Source of the DNA: Nitrospinae bacterium RIFCSPLOWO2_12_FULL_45_22
GTDB taxonomy: Bacteria > 2-12-FULL-45-22
NCBI GenBank assembly: GCA_001803565.1
Contig: MHDQ01000266.1
Location: forward strand, 606-18,806
DNA: 18,201 nt
Reading direction: 5' to 3'
This document shows, in pieces, positions 7,099-14,305 of the stretch. Position 1 is the stretch's first letter, and the number at the start of each line of letters is the position of its first letter. The notes under the pieces are model-generated. The model saw nothing but the letters and a program-made list of their open reading frames with translations, did not search any database and was not told where the DNA came from. A program made the position numbers and the translations under genes.

Positions 7099-7410
7099 AT
7101 GAGAGATTTAGAAATCCAGGGCCTTATTAAAGCCCCTATAAATCTACCTGGTTCAACAAAAGATACTAAAGAAAAAGGGGATGCAAAAGGGCCCTCATTT
7201 GGTGAGATATTAAAAAATTCTATCGAAGAGGTTAACCGACTACAGAAAGAGGCAGATACGGCTATCCAGGAACTGGCTACTGGTAAGGGCAAAGGTATCC
7301 ATGAGACTATGATTGCCCTGGAAAAGGCTGATACATCCTTCCAAATGATGATGCAGATAAGAAATAAGATAATAGAGGCCTACCAGGATATAATAAGAAT
7401 GCAAATCTAA
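7099..7410 (+). CDS. fliE: FliE, MS-ring/rod junction protein
   Basis: FliE joins the MS ring to the rod and is one of the first proteins exported by the flagellar system. The 103-residue protein has the normal length, with a variable N-terminus and the conserved C-terminal two thirds: FGEILKNSIEEVNRLQKEAD, ETMIALEKADTSFQMMMQIR and NKIIEAYQDIIRMQI at the end. A GGGAGG Shine-Dalgarno lies just upstream of ATG 7099, 14 bases after flgC. In many bacteria fliE is followed by fliFGHIJ; here fliK comes next. Confidence 0.95.
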   Translation: MRDLEIQGLIKAPINLPGSTKDTKEKGDAKGPSFGEILKNSIEEVNRLQKEADTAIQELATGKGKGIHETMIALEKADTSFQMMMQIRNKIIEAYQDIIRMQI

Positions 7411-7428
7411 TTTGGGTGATAAGTAAGA

Positions 7429-9075
7429 ATGAATCTTATAGCGCCATTCCTTAATCTTGAAGAGGGAATCTTAACGGGCGGTTCAAGAGGAGAGGGAGCG
7501 GATTTAAAATCTGTCCCTTCTTCTCTCACAGATAATTTCTCCAGTATCATAGCCGGGCTGTTGCCATCAATCCCTGGTATAGCTGCGGCCCCAGATATGG
7601 TTGCTGCTGTACCGGACATCAAATACCATTTGGTACCGGTTTATCAGGCTGAAGAAGGAGTAACTAAAGCTCCTGAGCGAGATACAGAAGGTACGGTTGA
7701 GGAAAACCATAGCGGGAAAAGATATCCTATAGACGCAGGAAAATTTATCTTCCCTTATACTATAGGTAGGGCTGACTTTAGTTGTCCCGTAGGGCAAACT
7801 AAAGATTCTCCTACGCAAGGGGAGGAAATAGGACCGGGAAACTCCGTTGCCCGGCTTGGGGCAAGCCCCATTGATTTAGCAGAAGATATGGGAATGAAGG
7901 CAGAGAAAAACTGGAATATTAGCAGATTTACTGGGGAAGGCTTAGAAGATTTATCACCCCACCCAGCAATAGAACAAAGCATATCTTTACCGCACCAGGA
8001 AAAACCCGTTATTGATTTGCCAAAAAGCTTACTAGCGAGCTTAGAGATAGACCTTTGTACCGCCGATTTTAATGAAGCAATCTCGCCCGTGGCCGGAAAT
8101 CCATTACCAGGACAGGGGATAAGCCCAGGTCTTACTGAATACCCTGAAGAAAGCCTATCAGGGGTAATAGGACGCAGATTTACGCAGATAAACACAGATA
8201 GCCTTACTGAATCTCTTGAAGAAGACCTATCAACCGACCTTCCAAAAACCCTGACCCACCAGACAAAGGGAGAGCAGATAAAAGAAGGGCTATCCTCAGC
8301 CGGATACGAAAAACCTGTTATTGATCTATCGGAGAACCCAGCGTTTAAAAAGGGGATAAAACCTGGCGCTACCGGTCCCCCGGAAGAAAGCCCTCCAGAC
8401 GCTCTTCCAAAAACCCTGACCCATCAGACAGAAAAAATATTGTCTTCAGGTAGATCGGATGATGGGGAGATTTATTATTTAAAAGACCTCTTGCCCGAGT
8501 ATAAGTTGAAAACCAGAAAGGAAACTCCAGGGGAAGGACTATTGTCAGCCAATACCGCTAAACCGCTCCGGGAAACCCCTGAAGTATTAGTTAATAATCT
8601 TTTTACCAAAGACCATCCTAACTCCATTGCCAATAGTTCGTATAACAACATACTGGAAGAAAAGGTCCTGGATCAGGTGGTGAAATATGCCCGGCTTAAT
8701 CTTAAAGAGGGCATCTCAGAGGTAGAAATTCATCTCAAGCCAGAATTATTGGGCTCACTGAGGATAAAAGTTGCCGTGGAAGGGCAAGAGGTTAAAGCCA
8801 GCTTCTTTGCCGATACTCCTTTAGTCAAAGAAATAATCGAGACCCATCTCCCTAGCCTTAAGCAGGCCTTTCTTGCTCAGAATCTAGATATCCAGAAGTT
8901 TTCAGTGTCTGTAGGGTATCATCCGGGCAGAGAAGATGTGGGCAACAATAACTTAAAAGACCTCCTTAAGGATAAAGAGGGTTATAAGAACAAAGAAATC
9001 AAGAAATCCCCGGAGCTTCACGAGGTTAGGAAGCCGGAGTACCATAGCTTAAACCTAATAGATTGTTTCGTATAA
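7429..9075 (+). CDS. fliK: FliK, hook-length control protein, with repeat-rich N-terminal region
   Basis: FliK is the secreted ruler that measures hook length and makes the export apparatus change substrate through FlhB. The 548-residue protein has the expected architecture: a long, poorly conserved, hydrophilic N-terminal region (about residues 1-400) and a conserved C-terminal Flg_hook domain containing EVEIHLKPELLGSLRIKVAV (LKPELLGSL near 436-444) and KQAFLAQNLDIQKFSVSVGY. The N-terminal region has duplicated segments: KPVIDL and LPKTLTHQT each occur twice, and a 72-base tandem duplication lies in the first module. Two stretches look derived from intergenic repeats (near 7486-7526 and 8172-8199), both in frame. 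Starts at ATG 7429, 18 bases after fliE, with only a weak Shine-Dalgarno. Because the linker works as a measuring tape, such insertions may set hook length. Confidence 0.9.
   Translation: MNLIAPFLNLEEGILTGGSRGEGADLKSVPSSLTDNFSSIIAGLLPSIPGIAAAPDMVAAVPDIKYHLVPVYQAEEGVTKAPERDTEGTVEENHSGKRYPIDAGKFIFPYTIGRADFSCPVGQTKDSPTQGEEIGPGNSVARLGASPIDLAEDMGMKAEKNWNISRFTGEGLEDLSPHPAIEQSISLPHQEKPVIDLPKSLLASLEIDLCTADFNEAISPVAGNPLPGQGISPGLTEYPEESLSGVIGRRFTQINTDSLTESLEEDLSTDLPKTLTHQTKGEQIKEGLSSAGYEKPVIDLSENPAFKKGIKPGATGPPEESPPDALPKTLTHQTEKILSSGRSDDGEIYYLKDLLPEYKLKTRKETPGEGLLSANTAKPLRETPEVLVNNLFTKDHPNSIANSSYNNILEEKVLDQVVKYARLNLKEGISEVEIHLKPELLGSLRIKVAVEGQEVKASFFADTPLVKEIIETHLPSLKQAFLAQNLDIQKFSVSVGYHPGREDVGNNNLKDLLKDKEGYKNKEIKKSPELHEVRKPEYHSLNLIDCFV
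7486..7526. repeat. Imperfect palindrome inside the fliK coding sequence
   Basis: A roughly 41-base stretch starting AGAGGAGAGGGAGCGGATTT and ending TCCCTTCTTCTCT is an imperfect palindrome centred on TTTAAAA, with most mismatches allowing G-U pairs in RNA. It encodes RGEGADLKSVPSSL of FliK (roughly residues 20-33). It looks like a repeat that entered the gene in frame. Confidence 0.5.
8002..8430 (+). repeat. Duplicated module in fliK, first copy expanded
   Basis: Module 1 (8002-8265) and module 2 (8311-8430) share their start (KPVIDL), a middle part (GI.PG.T..PEES) and their end (LPKTLTHQT, DNA matches at 8239-8265 and 8404-8430). Module 1 is longer, partly because it carries an extra segment between PEES and LPKTLTHQT. 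All units are multiples of three bases, so the frame is kept. Confidence 0.75.
8131..8232 (+). repeat. 72-base tandem duplication enclosing a repeat-like fragment in fliK
   Basis: A 30-base segment at 8131-8160 recurs at 8203-8232 with five mismatches. Between the copies is ACGCAGATTTACGCAGATAA and ACACAGAT (8172-8199), a word type resembling dispersed environmental repeats and related to the CACAGAG arms in this window. It translates as RRFTQINTD. Module 2 of fliK lacks this insert. Confidence 0.7.
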
Positions 9076-9089
9076 AAAGGAGGAGCACA

Positions 9090-9755
9090 ATGGCCTCAGT
9101 AGATGCTGTGTATAGAACTGAAAATTCTGATCCGGGCACTGTCAACAAAAATAAAGGTATGCTGGGCAAAGAGGATTTCTTACGCCTTTTGTTAGCTCAG
9201 CTCCAATACCAGGATCCATTAGAACCCTTAAAGAATGAGGAATTTGTTGCCCAGTTAGCTCAATTCAGCAGTCTGGAGCAACTCTTTGGCCTTAATAATA
9301 ACCTCTCGCAGCTTCAGAGGTATGCCGCATCTCTGAATAATTCCCAGGCCGTGGGCTTTATCGGGAAAGAGGTTAAGGCCCTGGGCGATTCCCTCTATAT
9401 AAACGCTGATGGTACCAGTAGTGGTGTCATGGATTATAAGCTGGCAGAAGATGCTAGAGCCACTACTATTGCTGTCTACAATTCCAGGGGGGAATTAGTA
9501 AAGACTATAGAACGTGGCTCCCAAAAGGCCGGGGAATATGAATATACCTGGGAGGGAAAGGATGATAAAGGCAAAACCGTGCCCGAGGGAGAATATACCT
9601 ATAAGGTGACGGCTACCAATAGCCAGGATGAAAAGATAAAAACTACTACCTATGTGACAGGAGCTGTTACCGGACTGGCTTTTGAGGATGGGATTAGTTA
9701 TTTGTTATTAGGAAAACGAAAAATAGCCCTGGGTAACGTGATCAAGGTTTCTTAG
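9090..9755 (+). CDS. flgD: FlgD, hook-cap (hook assembly scaffold) protein
   Basis: FlgD caps the growing hook and guides FlgE polymerisation; it is not kept in the finished flagellum. The N-terminal FlgD region has LGKEDFLRLLLAQLQYQDPL then EEFVAQLAQFSSLEQL. The middle carries SQAVGFIGKEVKALGD, and the C-terminal half is an Ig/FlgD-like fold (VYNSRGELVKTIERG, then YTWEGKDDKGKTVPEGEYTY). ATG 9090 (221 residues) is preferred: GGAGG at 9079-9083 precedes it by six bases, whereas an in-frame start at 9063 lies in the end of fliK and would add nine residues unlike FlgD. The last codons are duplicated 62 bases downstream in the flgD-flgE gap. Confidence 0.95.
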   Translation: MASVDAVYRTENSDPGTVNKNKGMLGKEDFLRLLLAQLQYQDPLEPLKNEEFVAQLAQFSSLEQLFGLNNNLSQLQRYAASLNNSQAVGFIGKEVKALGDSLYINADGTSSGVMDYKLAEDARATTIAVYNSRGELVKTIERGSQKAGEYEYTWEGKDDKGKTVPEGEYTYKVTATNSQDEKIKTTTYVTGAVTGLAFEDGISYLLLGKRKIALGNVIKVS

Positions 9756-9822
9756 GGTAGCTGCAGGGTCGTTCCCTGCCCTGGTCTTAGTCGAGTAACA
9801 TGATCAAGGTGTCTTACGATAG
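9733..9822 (+). repeat. Duplicated flgD 3' end in the flgD-flgE gap
   Basis: The 28 bases 9733-9760, spanning the last flgD codons and the stop, recur at 9795-9822 with four mismatches (both contain TGATCAAGGT). Between the copies is a GCAGGG / CCCTGC hairpin (9763-9768 / 9774-9779) with no following T run. The second copy has lost the stop codon and is untranslated. Confidence 0.75.
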
Positions 9823-9845
9823 TAAGGAGAGGAGGTTGTTGAGCT

Positions 9846-11057
9846 ATGTTAGGATCATTATTTACTGGTATTACGGGGATGAATGCCAATAGTCGGGTTA
9901 TGAGTGTTATTGGTGATAACATTGCTAATGCCAATACAACAGGCTATAAGAGTGGCCGGGCATCTTTTGAGGATATCCTGGGCCAGAGTATTGGCGGTAG
10001 ACGGGGCCAGATTGGTCGGGGTGTTACCCTCAGTAGTATCAATCGGGTCTTTAGTCAGGGCGCCTTATCTAGTACTGAACGGGTGACGGATATGGCTATT
10101 AATGGTAATGGTTTCTTTACGGTTAAGGAGGCCTCGGGGGTTTATTATACCCGGGCCGGAGAATTTACCCTGGATGAAAATGCCAAATTAGTCAATCCTA
10201 ATGGCCTGGTCGTACAGGGGTGGATGGCCGATAGCAGCGGCAATCTCACTACTACCAACGCTACTACGGATATTAACCTGGCCAATACCAACTCCTCACC
10301 TAAGGCCACTACTGCCTTCACTATTGGGGCAAACCTGGATGCCCAGGCCGCAAATGGTGATACTTACACTACCTCGATAACGGGTTATGACTCTAAAGGG
10401 AGTAAAGTAACCCTGACCCTGGATTTTACCTATGACAGTACCAATGATGAATGGGATTGGACCGCTTCGGCCTCTGATGGAGCTACGACAAACACCGGCA
10501 GCATTAGCTTTGATGCGAATGGTAACCTGAACTCTCCTGTCACTGACCCTACTATTTCTATAACTGGTCTCTCCTCTGGAGCTGCGGACCTATCCCTTAC
10601 CTGGGATTTAGTAGATGCTAGCGGGACCAGTAATGGTGATATTACGGGCTACGCCTCGGCTTCTACGACTACTTCTCAGTACCAGGATGGTTATAGCGCC
10701 GGCTCCCTCCAGAATATAACGGTGGATGAGAATGGTGTAGTTACTGGGCTATTTTCTAACGGTCAGATCAAGGACTTGGCCCAGGTAGCCCTGGCCGATT
10801 TTAACAATCCGGCTGGCCTGATCAGTATGGGTGGGAACCTATTTGCGGAGTCCCGTGCCTCCGGCTCCGCCATTATCGGCCCAGCCAGTACCGCGGGCCG
10901 GGGCAGTATTACATCAAATTCTCTGGAGCTGTCCAATACTGACCTGGCCAATGAGTTTGTTAATATGATTACTGCCCAGCGGGGGTTCCAGGCCAATGCC
11001 CGGGTTATTACCGCTAGCGATGAGTTATTGACTGAATTAGTCAACTTGAAGCGATAA
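9846..11057 (+). CDS. flgE: FlgE, hook protein
   Basis: FlgE is the structural subunit of the flexible hook. The 403-residue protein has the N-terminal rod/hook helix (LFTGITGMNANSRVMSVIGD, then NIANANTTGYKSGRASFEDI), the D1 signature FSQGALSSTERVTDMAINGN with GFFTVKE, a Thr/Ser/Asp-rich surface domain, and the C-terminal helix TDLANEFVNMITAQRGFQAN up to TELVNLKR. Length is ordinary for the family. GGAGG at 9831-9835 stands ten bases before ATG 9846. It follows its cap protein FlgD, the usual order. The gap to the next gene holds only AT-rich heptamer repeats. Confidence 0.95.
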   Translation: MLGSLFTGITGMNANSRVMSVIGDNIANANTTGYKSGRASFEDILGQSIGGRRGQIGRGVTLSSINRVFSQGALSSTERVTDMAINGNGFFTVKEASGVYYTRAGEFTLDENAKLVNPNGLVVQGWMADSSGNLTTTNATTDINLANTNSSPKATTAFTIGANLDAQAANGDTYTTSITGYDSKGSKVTLTLDFTYDSTNDEWDWTASASDGATTNTGSISFDANGNLNSPVTDPTISITGLSSGAADLSLTWDLVDASGTSNGDITGYASASTTTSQYQDGYSAGSLQNITVDENGVVTGLFSNGQIKDLAQVALADFNNPAGLISMGGNLFAESRASGSAIIGPASTAGRGSITSNSLELSNTDLANEFVNMITAQRGFQANARVITASDELLTELVNLKR

Positions 11058-11063
11058 AATTAC

Positions 11064-11098
11064 AACAATAAACAATAAACAATAACTAATAACCAATA
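11064..11098 (+). repeat. Short heptamer tandem array
   Basis: Five consecutive seven-base units: AACAATA three times, then ACTAATA and ACCAATA, filling most of the gap between flgE and the next gene. The array sits where a Shine-Dalgarno would be expected, and the next ATG (11109) has no clear one. Confidence 0.75.
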
Positions 11099-11108
11099 AC
11101 CAGATAGT

Positions 11109-12203
11109 ATGATAGTTTCGACCGACCCTATAAGCGGAAAAACTGTAACGATTCCAGGTACCAATGAACCGCGTGCCCTTAGAGGTCTGCTCTCACAATT
11201 GGTGATAGGTGAAGTGTTGGAGGGCAGGACTATAGAGCACCTGGGGGATCAGAGGATTCTGGTAAGCCTTAAAGATAAATGCGTAGTGGCTGAGACGCAG
11301 AGGGCTTTACTGCCCGGAGAGACCTTCATGGTACAGGTAAAGCAACTTAGCCCAAAGATAGTGCTAAGTCTCCTATCAGAGCCTATTCCCCTGGGCAATA
11401 AATTAGTATCTCAGATAAAGACCTTACTCACTTACCAGATAGCCCTGGGACGACTCATCGAGGATTTGCAGAAAAATATTGTATTAAACCAGCAATTAGA
11501 GTGGGATGGGAAAGAAAAGCTCCAGACTATCCTTTCTTCCCTGGTCTTTAACCAAAGTCAAGGAGACTATCTCAAGGCTTTTATCTCTGCCTCAGGACTG
11601 CTCTATGAGAACAAGATAATGAGATATTTATCCGGTGCCAGTAAAGAGTTGCCGCTGGACGACTTAAAAGGCCTATTGCTGCGGCTAGTTAGTGAGTTGA
11701 ATGTGGGGTCATCTAACAACTCATCGCTGGCAAATCTGGTCTCTTCCGGGGTAAAAAATATTGAGCTTCAGCAATATCTCAATCTACTGAGTAAAGAGAC
11801 CGGGGATTTTTATCTTCTCCAAATCCCGGTTGCGTTCTCTCAAACTATAGAGACTGTTCACCTTTATCTCTATGACCAGCGCGACAAGTCAGGACGAAAG
11901 GAGAAAAAAGATTGTTTTACTCTGGTTTTCTTACTAAGCCTGGAAGGTTTGGGGGAGGTAAAGATAGTGACCTTTATAGCGGATAAGAATATCCTTTGTC
12001 GAGTCACGGTAGCTCAGGAAAAGCAAGCGGAATTTATCCAGCGCCTCTTACCCCAACTAAAAGATCGGTTAGAAAACTTTGGGTATCAGGTAGAGGCCCT
12101 GAGCTGCTCGGCTGCTAAAGAAACCCCTGATCAGCTGCCATTACCTGGCTTAGACCTGGATGCTATTTTAGAAAGAATTAATTCCCTAAACTTATGGATA
12201 TAG
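11109..12203 (+). CDS. Second FliK-like protein (YlqG-type), probable hook-length/export-switch factor
   Basis: A 364-residue soluble protein with no signal peptide. The N-terminal part (GEVLEGRTIEHLGDQRILVS, then LLPGETFMVQVKQLSPKIVL) looks like the small beta domain found at the start of several FliK-like proteins. The middle is helical. The C-terminal segment (LEGLGEVKIVTFIADKNILC, then FIQRLLPQLKDRLENFGYQV) has the layout of the FliK C-terminal Flg_hook domain, without the LKPExLG signature. It is followed by a gene for a short protein like the FlhB C-terminus; this pair matches ylqG-ylqH of Bacillus subtilis. Role is inferred from fold and context: it may help regulate export switching. 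The ATG at 11109 has no visible Shine-Dalgarno. True FliK is encoded upstream at 7429, so this is a second member. Confidence 0.65.
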   Translation: MIVSTDPISGKTVTIPGTNEPRALRGLLSQLVIGEVLEGRTIEHLGDQRILVSLKDKCVVAETQRALLPGETFMVQVKQLSPKIVLSLLSEPIPLGNKLVSQIKTLLTYQIALGRLIEDLQKNIVLNQQLEWDGKEKLQTILSSLVFNQSQGDYLKAFISASGLLYENKIMRYLSGASKELPLDDLKGLLLRLVSELNVGSSNNSSLANLVSSGVKNIELQQYLNLLSKETGDFYLLQIPVAFSQTIETVHLYLYDQRDKSGRKEKKDCFTLVFLLSLEGLGEVKIVTFIADKNILCRVTVAQEKQAEFIQRLLPQLKDRLENFGYQVEALSCSAAKETPDQLPLPGLDLDAILERINSLNLWI

Positions 12204-12215
12204 CACTTGTAATCG

Positions 12216-12266
12216 TTCACCGCCGAGAGCGCAGAAAACACTTTTCTCTGTGTGCTCCGCGGTGAA
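12216..12266. repeat. Compact palindromic element, CACAGAG/CCGCGG family
   Basis: TTCACCGCCGAGAGCGCAGA (12216-12235) faces an inverted arm ending CTCTGTGTGCTCCGCGGTGAA (12246-12266) over a short spacer; the arms match imperfectly, with a two-base length difference. It occupies the gap between the FliK-like gene and the FlhB-like gene and ends a few bases before the Shine-Dalgarno of the latter. Confidence 0.75.
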
Positions 12267-12288
12267 TGGCTGTGGGAGTAATTATTCT

Positions 12289-12582
12289 ATGGGCAGGAAG
12301 AGCACCTTAAAAGAAGCAGTTGCTCTGAAATATTCTCCACCAAAAGACGCTGCCCCCAAGCTAATGGCTAAAGGCCGGGGTTTGGTAGCAGAAAAGATCA
12401 TAGAATTAGCCAGGAAACACGGTATCCCTATACAGGAAGACCCGGACTTAATAAAGATTCTTGCTCAATTAGATCTGGAGGAAGAAATACCACCTTCAGT
12501 CTATCAGGTAGTGGCAGAAATCTTAGCCTTTGTTTACTCTCTCAATGCCCAATGGCAAGAGAGGAATATTAGGGGAGGTTGA
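12289..12582 (+). CDS. FlhB C-terminus-like protein (YlqH/FlhX-type, EscU/YscU/HrcU family)
   Basis: A 97-residue protein equivalent to the part of the FlhB cytoplasmic domain after its self-cleavage site. The run AVALKYSPPKDAAPKLMAKG is the standard FlhB/YscU motif, followed by GLVAEKIIELARKHGIPIQE, PDLIKILAQLDLEEEIPPSV and YQVVAEILAFVYSL. The NPTH cleavage tetrapeptide is absent: the residues just before AVALKY read STLKE. No membrane segments. ATG 12289 is preferred, with GGGAG at 12273-12277; an upstream in-frame start at 12250 lies within the palindromic element. Known free-standing homologues can interact with or partly replace the FlhB C-terminal domain; here that is inference. It precedes flgF by four bases. 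Confidence 0.85.
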   Translation: MGRKSTLKEAVALKYSPPKDAAPKLMAKGRGLVAEKIIELARKHGIPIQEDPDLIKILAQLDLEEEIPPSVYQVVAEILAFVYSLNAQWQERNIRGG

Positions 12583-12586
12583 CAAA

Positions 12587-13330
12587 ATGGAGGGTATTTA
12601 TCCCGCTATCTCTGGTAGTCTACTCCAGGAAAAGCGATTAGAAGTTCTGGCTAATAACCTGGCTAATATCAATACCATAGGTTTTAAAGAAGACCGGTCG
12701 GTATTCGAAACCTATATCATGGGTAATGTCTCGTCCTACCAGCCTTTAGCGCCTACCAGGATTATTCCAGAGGAGGCTTACGCAGTATTTACTGGGATTA
12801 ATACCGTTTTTTCCCAGGGAGAATTACGCTATACCCGCAATCCTTTGGACCTGGCTATTGATGGGAACGGGTTCTTCGTTACAGAAACGCCCCAGGGAAA
12901 GGCATATACCCGCAAAGGGAACTTTACTATTAACAAGGAAGGTCTATTAGTTACGCAGGAGGGCTTATCGGTACTGGGTAGGGGAGGAACTATTACTATT
13001 CGGGGCAGCCAGGTAATTATTGATAATGAGGGAAACATCTTAGTGGATGATAAACGAGTGGATACTATATCTGTAGTGGATTTCCCTAAGCCTTATCCCT
13101 TACAGAAAATCGGCGATTCACTCTTTGTCCTTAATAATACGGAAATAGAAGAGATTACCCCTACGGGTATTACCATCCAGCAAGGCTACCTGGAGCTGTC
13201 CAATGTCCAGGCCACCAAGGCTATGGTAGAGATGATTGATATTTTACGAGCCTATGAGGCATATCAAAAGATTATCCAGTCATTTAATGATGAGGCATTA
13301 AAGACTATTAATGAAGTAGGTAAACCATAA
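12587..13330 (+). CDS. flgF: FlgF, proximal rod protein
   Basis: FlgF is a rod subunit of the flagellar basal body, related to FlgG and FlgE. From ATG 12587 the protein has 247 residues. The N-terminus reads EGIYPAISGSLLQEKRLEVL then ANNLANINTIGFKEDRSVFE. The central part has FSQGELRYTRNPLDLAIDGN and GFFVTETPQGKAYTRKGNF, and the C-terminus has [20 protein letters not shown] with LRAYEAYQKIIQSF. GGGGAGG at 12572-12578, eight bases upstream, decides this start over an in-frame ATG at 12530 inside the preceding gene. It is shorter and more divergent than the following FlgG, as is usual for FlgF in a flgF-flgG pair. Confidence 0.92.
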   Translation: MEGIYPAISGSLLQEKRLEVLANNLANINTIGFKEDRSVFETYIMGNVSSYQPLAPTRIIPEEAYAVFTGINTVFSQGELRYTRNPLDLAIDGNGFFVTETPQGKAYTRKGNFTINKEGLLVTQEGLSVLGRGGTITIRGSQVIIDNEGNILVDDKRVDTISVVDFPKPYPLQKIGDSLFVLNNTEIEEITPTGITIQQGYLELSNVQATKAMVEMIDILRAYEAYQKIIQSFNDEALKTINEVGKP

Positions 13331-13342
13331 GGAGGTGAGGTT

Positions 13343-14131
13343 ATGATTCGGGGACTATGGACTTCGGCCTCGGGTATGGAGGCACAGCAACTCAATATTG
13401 GTATTATTGCCAATAACCTGGCCAATGTTAATACCATAGGCTTTAAGAAGAGTCAGGCGGATTTTCAGGATCTACTCTATCAGACCCTTCGTACCCCAGG
13501 GGCTACCTCTGCCCAGGGCAATGAAATCCCTACTGGTATGCAATTGGGTCAAGGGGTCAGACCCGTAGCCATCCAGAAGATATTCTCGCAAGGCGATTAT
13601 CAACAGACTAAGAATGAGTTAGACGTGGCTATAGAAGGAGATGGGTTCTTTCAAATATTACAGCCCAATGGTGAGATAGCCTATACCCGCGCCGGCTCCT
13701 TCAAGCTGGATAGCCAGGCCCGGCTTGTTACCTCTGATGGCTACCCCCTGGACCCAGAGATCGCTATCCCACCAGATGCTACAGAGATCACAATTGGTAT
13801 AGATGGGACAATATCCATCATCCAGGCAGGGCAAAGCCAGGCCAGTGAGATAGGTGCTATTCAGTTAGCCAGGTTCCCTAACCCGGCTGGCTTGAATGCC
13901 ATCGGACGTAATCTCTTTCTACCTACGACGGCGTCTGGTACGGCGGAAACCGGCATAGCCGGTGAGAGCGGTGTCGGTACTATTGCCCAGGGTTATTTAG
14001 AATTGTCTAATGTCAGTGTCGTAGAAGAGATGGTAAATATGATCGTTGCCCAGAGGGCCTATGAAGTCAATACTAAAGCTATCCAGACCGCAGATGATAT
14101 GCTCCAGTATGCCAACAATATTAAGCGGTAA
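13343..14131 (+). CDS. flgG: FlgG, distal rod protein
   Basis: FlgG makes the distal rod that passes through the P and L rings. The 262-residue protein has the standard length and sequence: [20 protein letters not shown] and [20 protein letters not shown] at the start, then the FlgG-specific [20 protein letters not shown] with [13 protein letters not shown], and the C-terminal [20 protein letters not shown] plus [15 protein letters not shown]. An AAGGAGGTG Shine-Dalgarno overlaps the flgF stop, six bases before ATG 13343. It ends before a 174-base gap with a nested palindrome. Confidence 0.97.
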   Translation: MIRGLWTSASGMEAQQLNIGIIANNLANVNTIGFKKSQADFQDLLYQTLRTPGATSAQGNEIPTGMQLGQGVRPVAIQKIFSQGDYQQTKNELDVAIEGDGFFQILQPNGEIAYTRAGSFKLDSQARLVTSDGYPLDPEIAIPPDATEITIGIDGTISIIQAGQSQASEIGAIQLARFPNPAGLNAIGRNLFLPTTASGTAETGIAGESGVGTIAQGYLELSNVSVVEEMVNMIVAQRAYEVNTKAIQTADDMLQYANNIKR

Positions 14132-14144
14132 GATTAAGATAAGT

Positions 14145-14276
14145 ATTCAGCCATCAGCAAGACTTACCGTAAGGTGTCAGGGGTAAGGCGTAAGGAGAAA
14201 TTTTTCTCACCCCTTACCCTCTCACTCCTTACGCCTCACGATCATTTTAACTGAAAGCTGAAGGCTGATAGCTGAA
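14145..14276. repeat. Nested palindromic element, GCTGA family, between flgG and flgA
   Basis: The outer arm ATTCAGCCATCAGC (14145-14158) is answered by GCTGATAGCTGAA (14264-14276) with one mismatch over 13 bases. Inside, GTAAGGCGTAAGGAG (14183-14197) has its 12-base inverse CTCCTTACGCCT at 14225-14236, and GGAGAAA / TTTCTC forms a further stem at the centre. The outer arms match those of the element after fliA (3758-3876). It ends a few bases before the flgA Shine-Dalgarno. Confidence 0.8.
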
Positions 14277-14305
14277 GGCTTACAAATAAAGGAGGCAGGA
14301 ATAAA

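Noticed and set aside
7842-7876. TTGCCC / GGGCAA stem in fliK as a further captured repeat
   Set aside because: The stem is only six bases and no second copy is seen in the window.
9763-9779. GCAGGG-TCGTT-CCCTGC hairpin after flgD as a terminator
   Set aside because: The stem is only six pairs and no T run follows; flgE is downstream in the same operon.
9904-10086. 60-codon + strand frame inside flgE
   Set aside because: It is out of frame with conserved FlgE sequence and has no ribosome site.
10763-11044. 93-codon minus-strand open frame opposite the end of flgE
   Set aside because: The + strand there encodes the conserved FlgE C-terminal helix; the reverse frame shows no motif or start signal.
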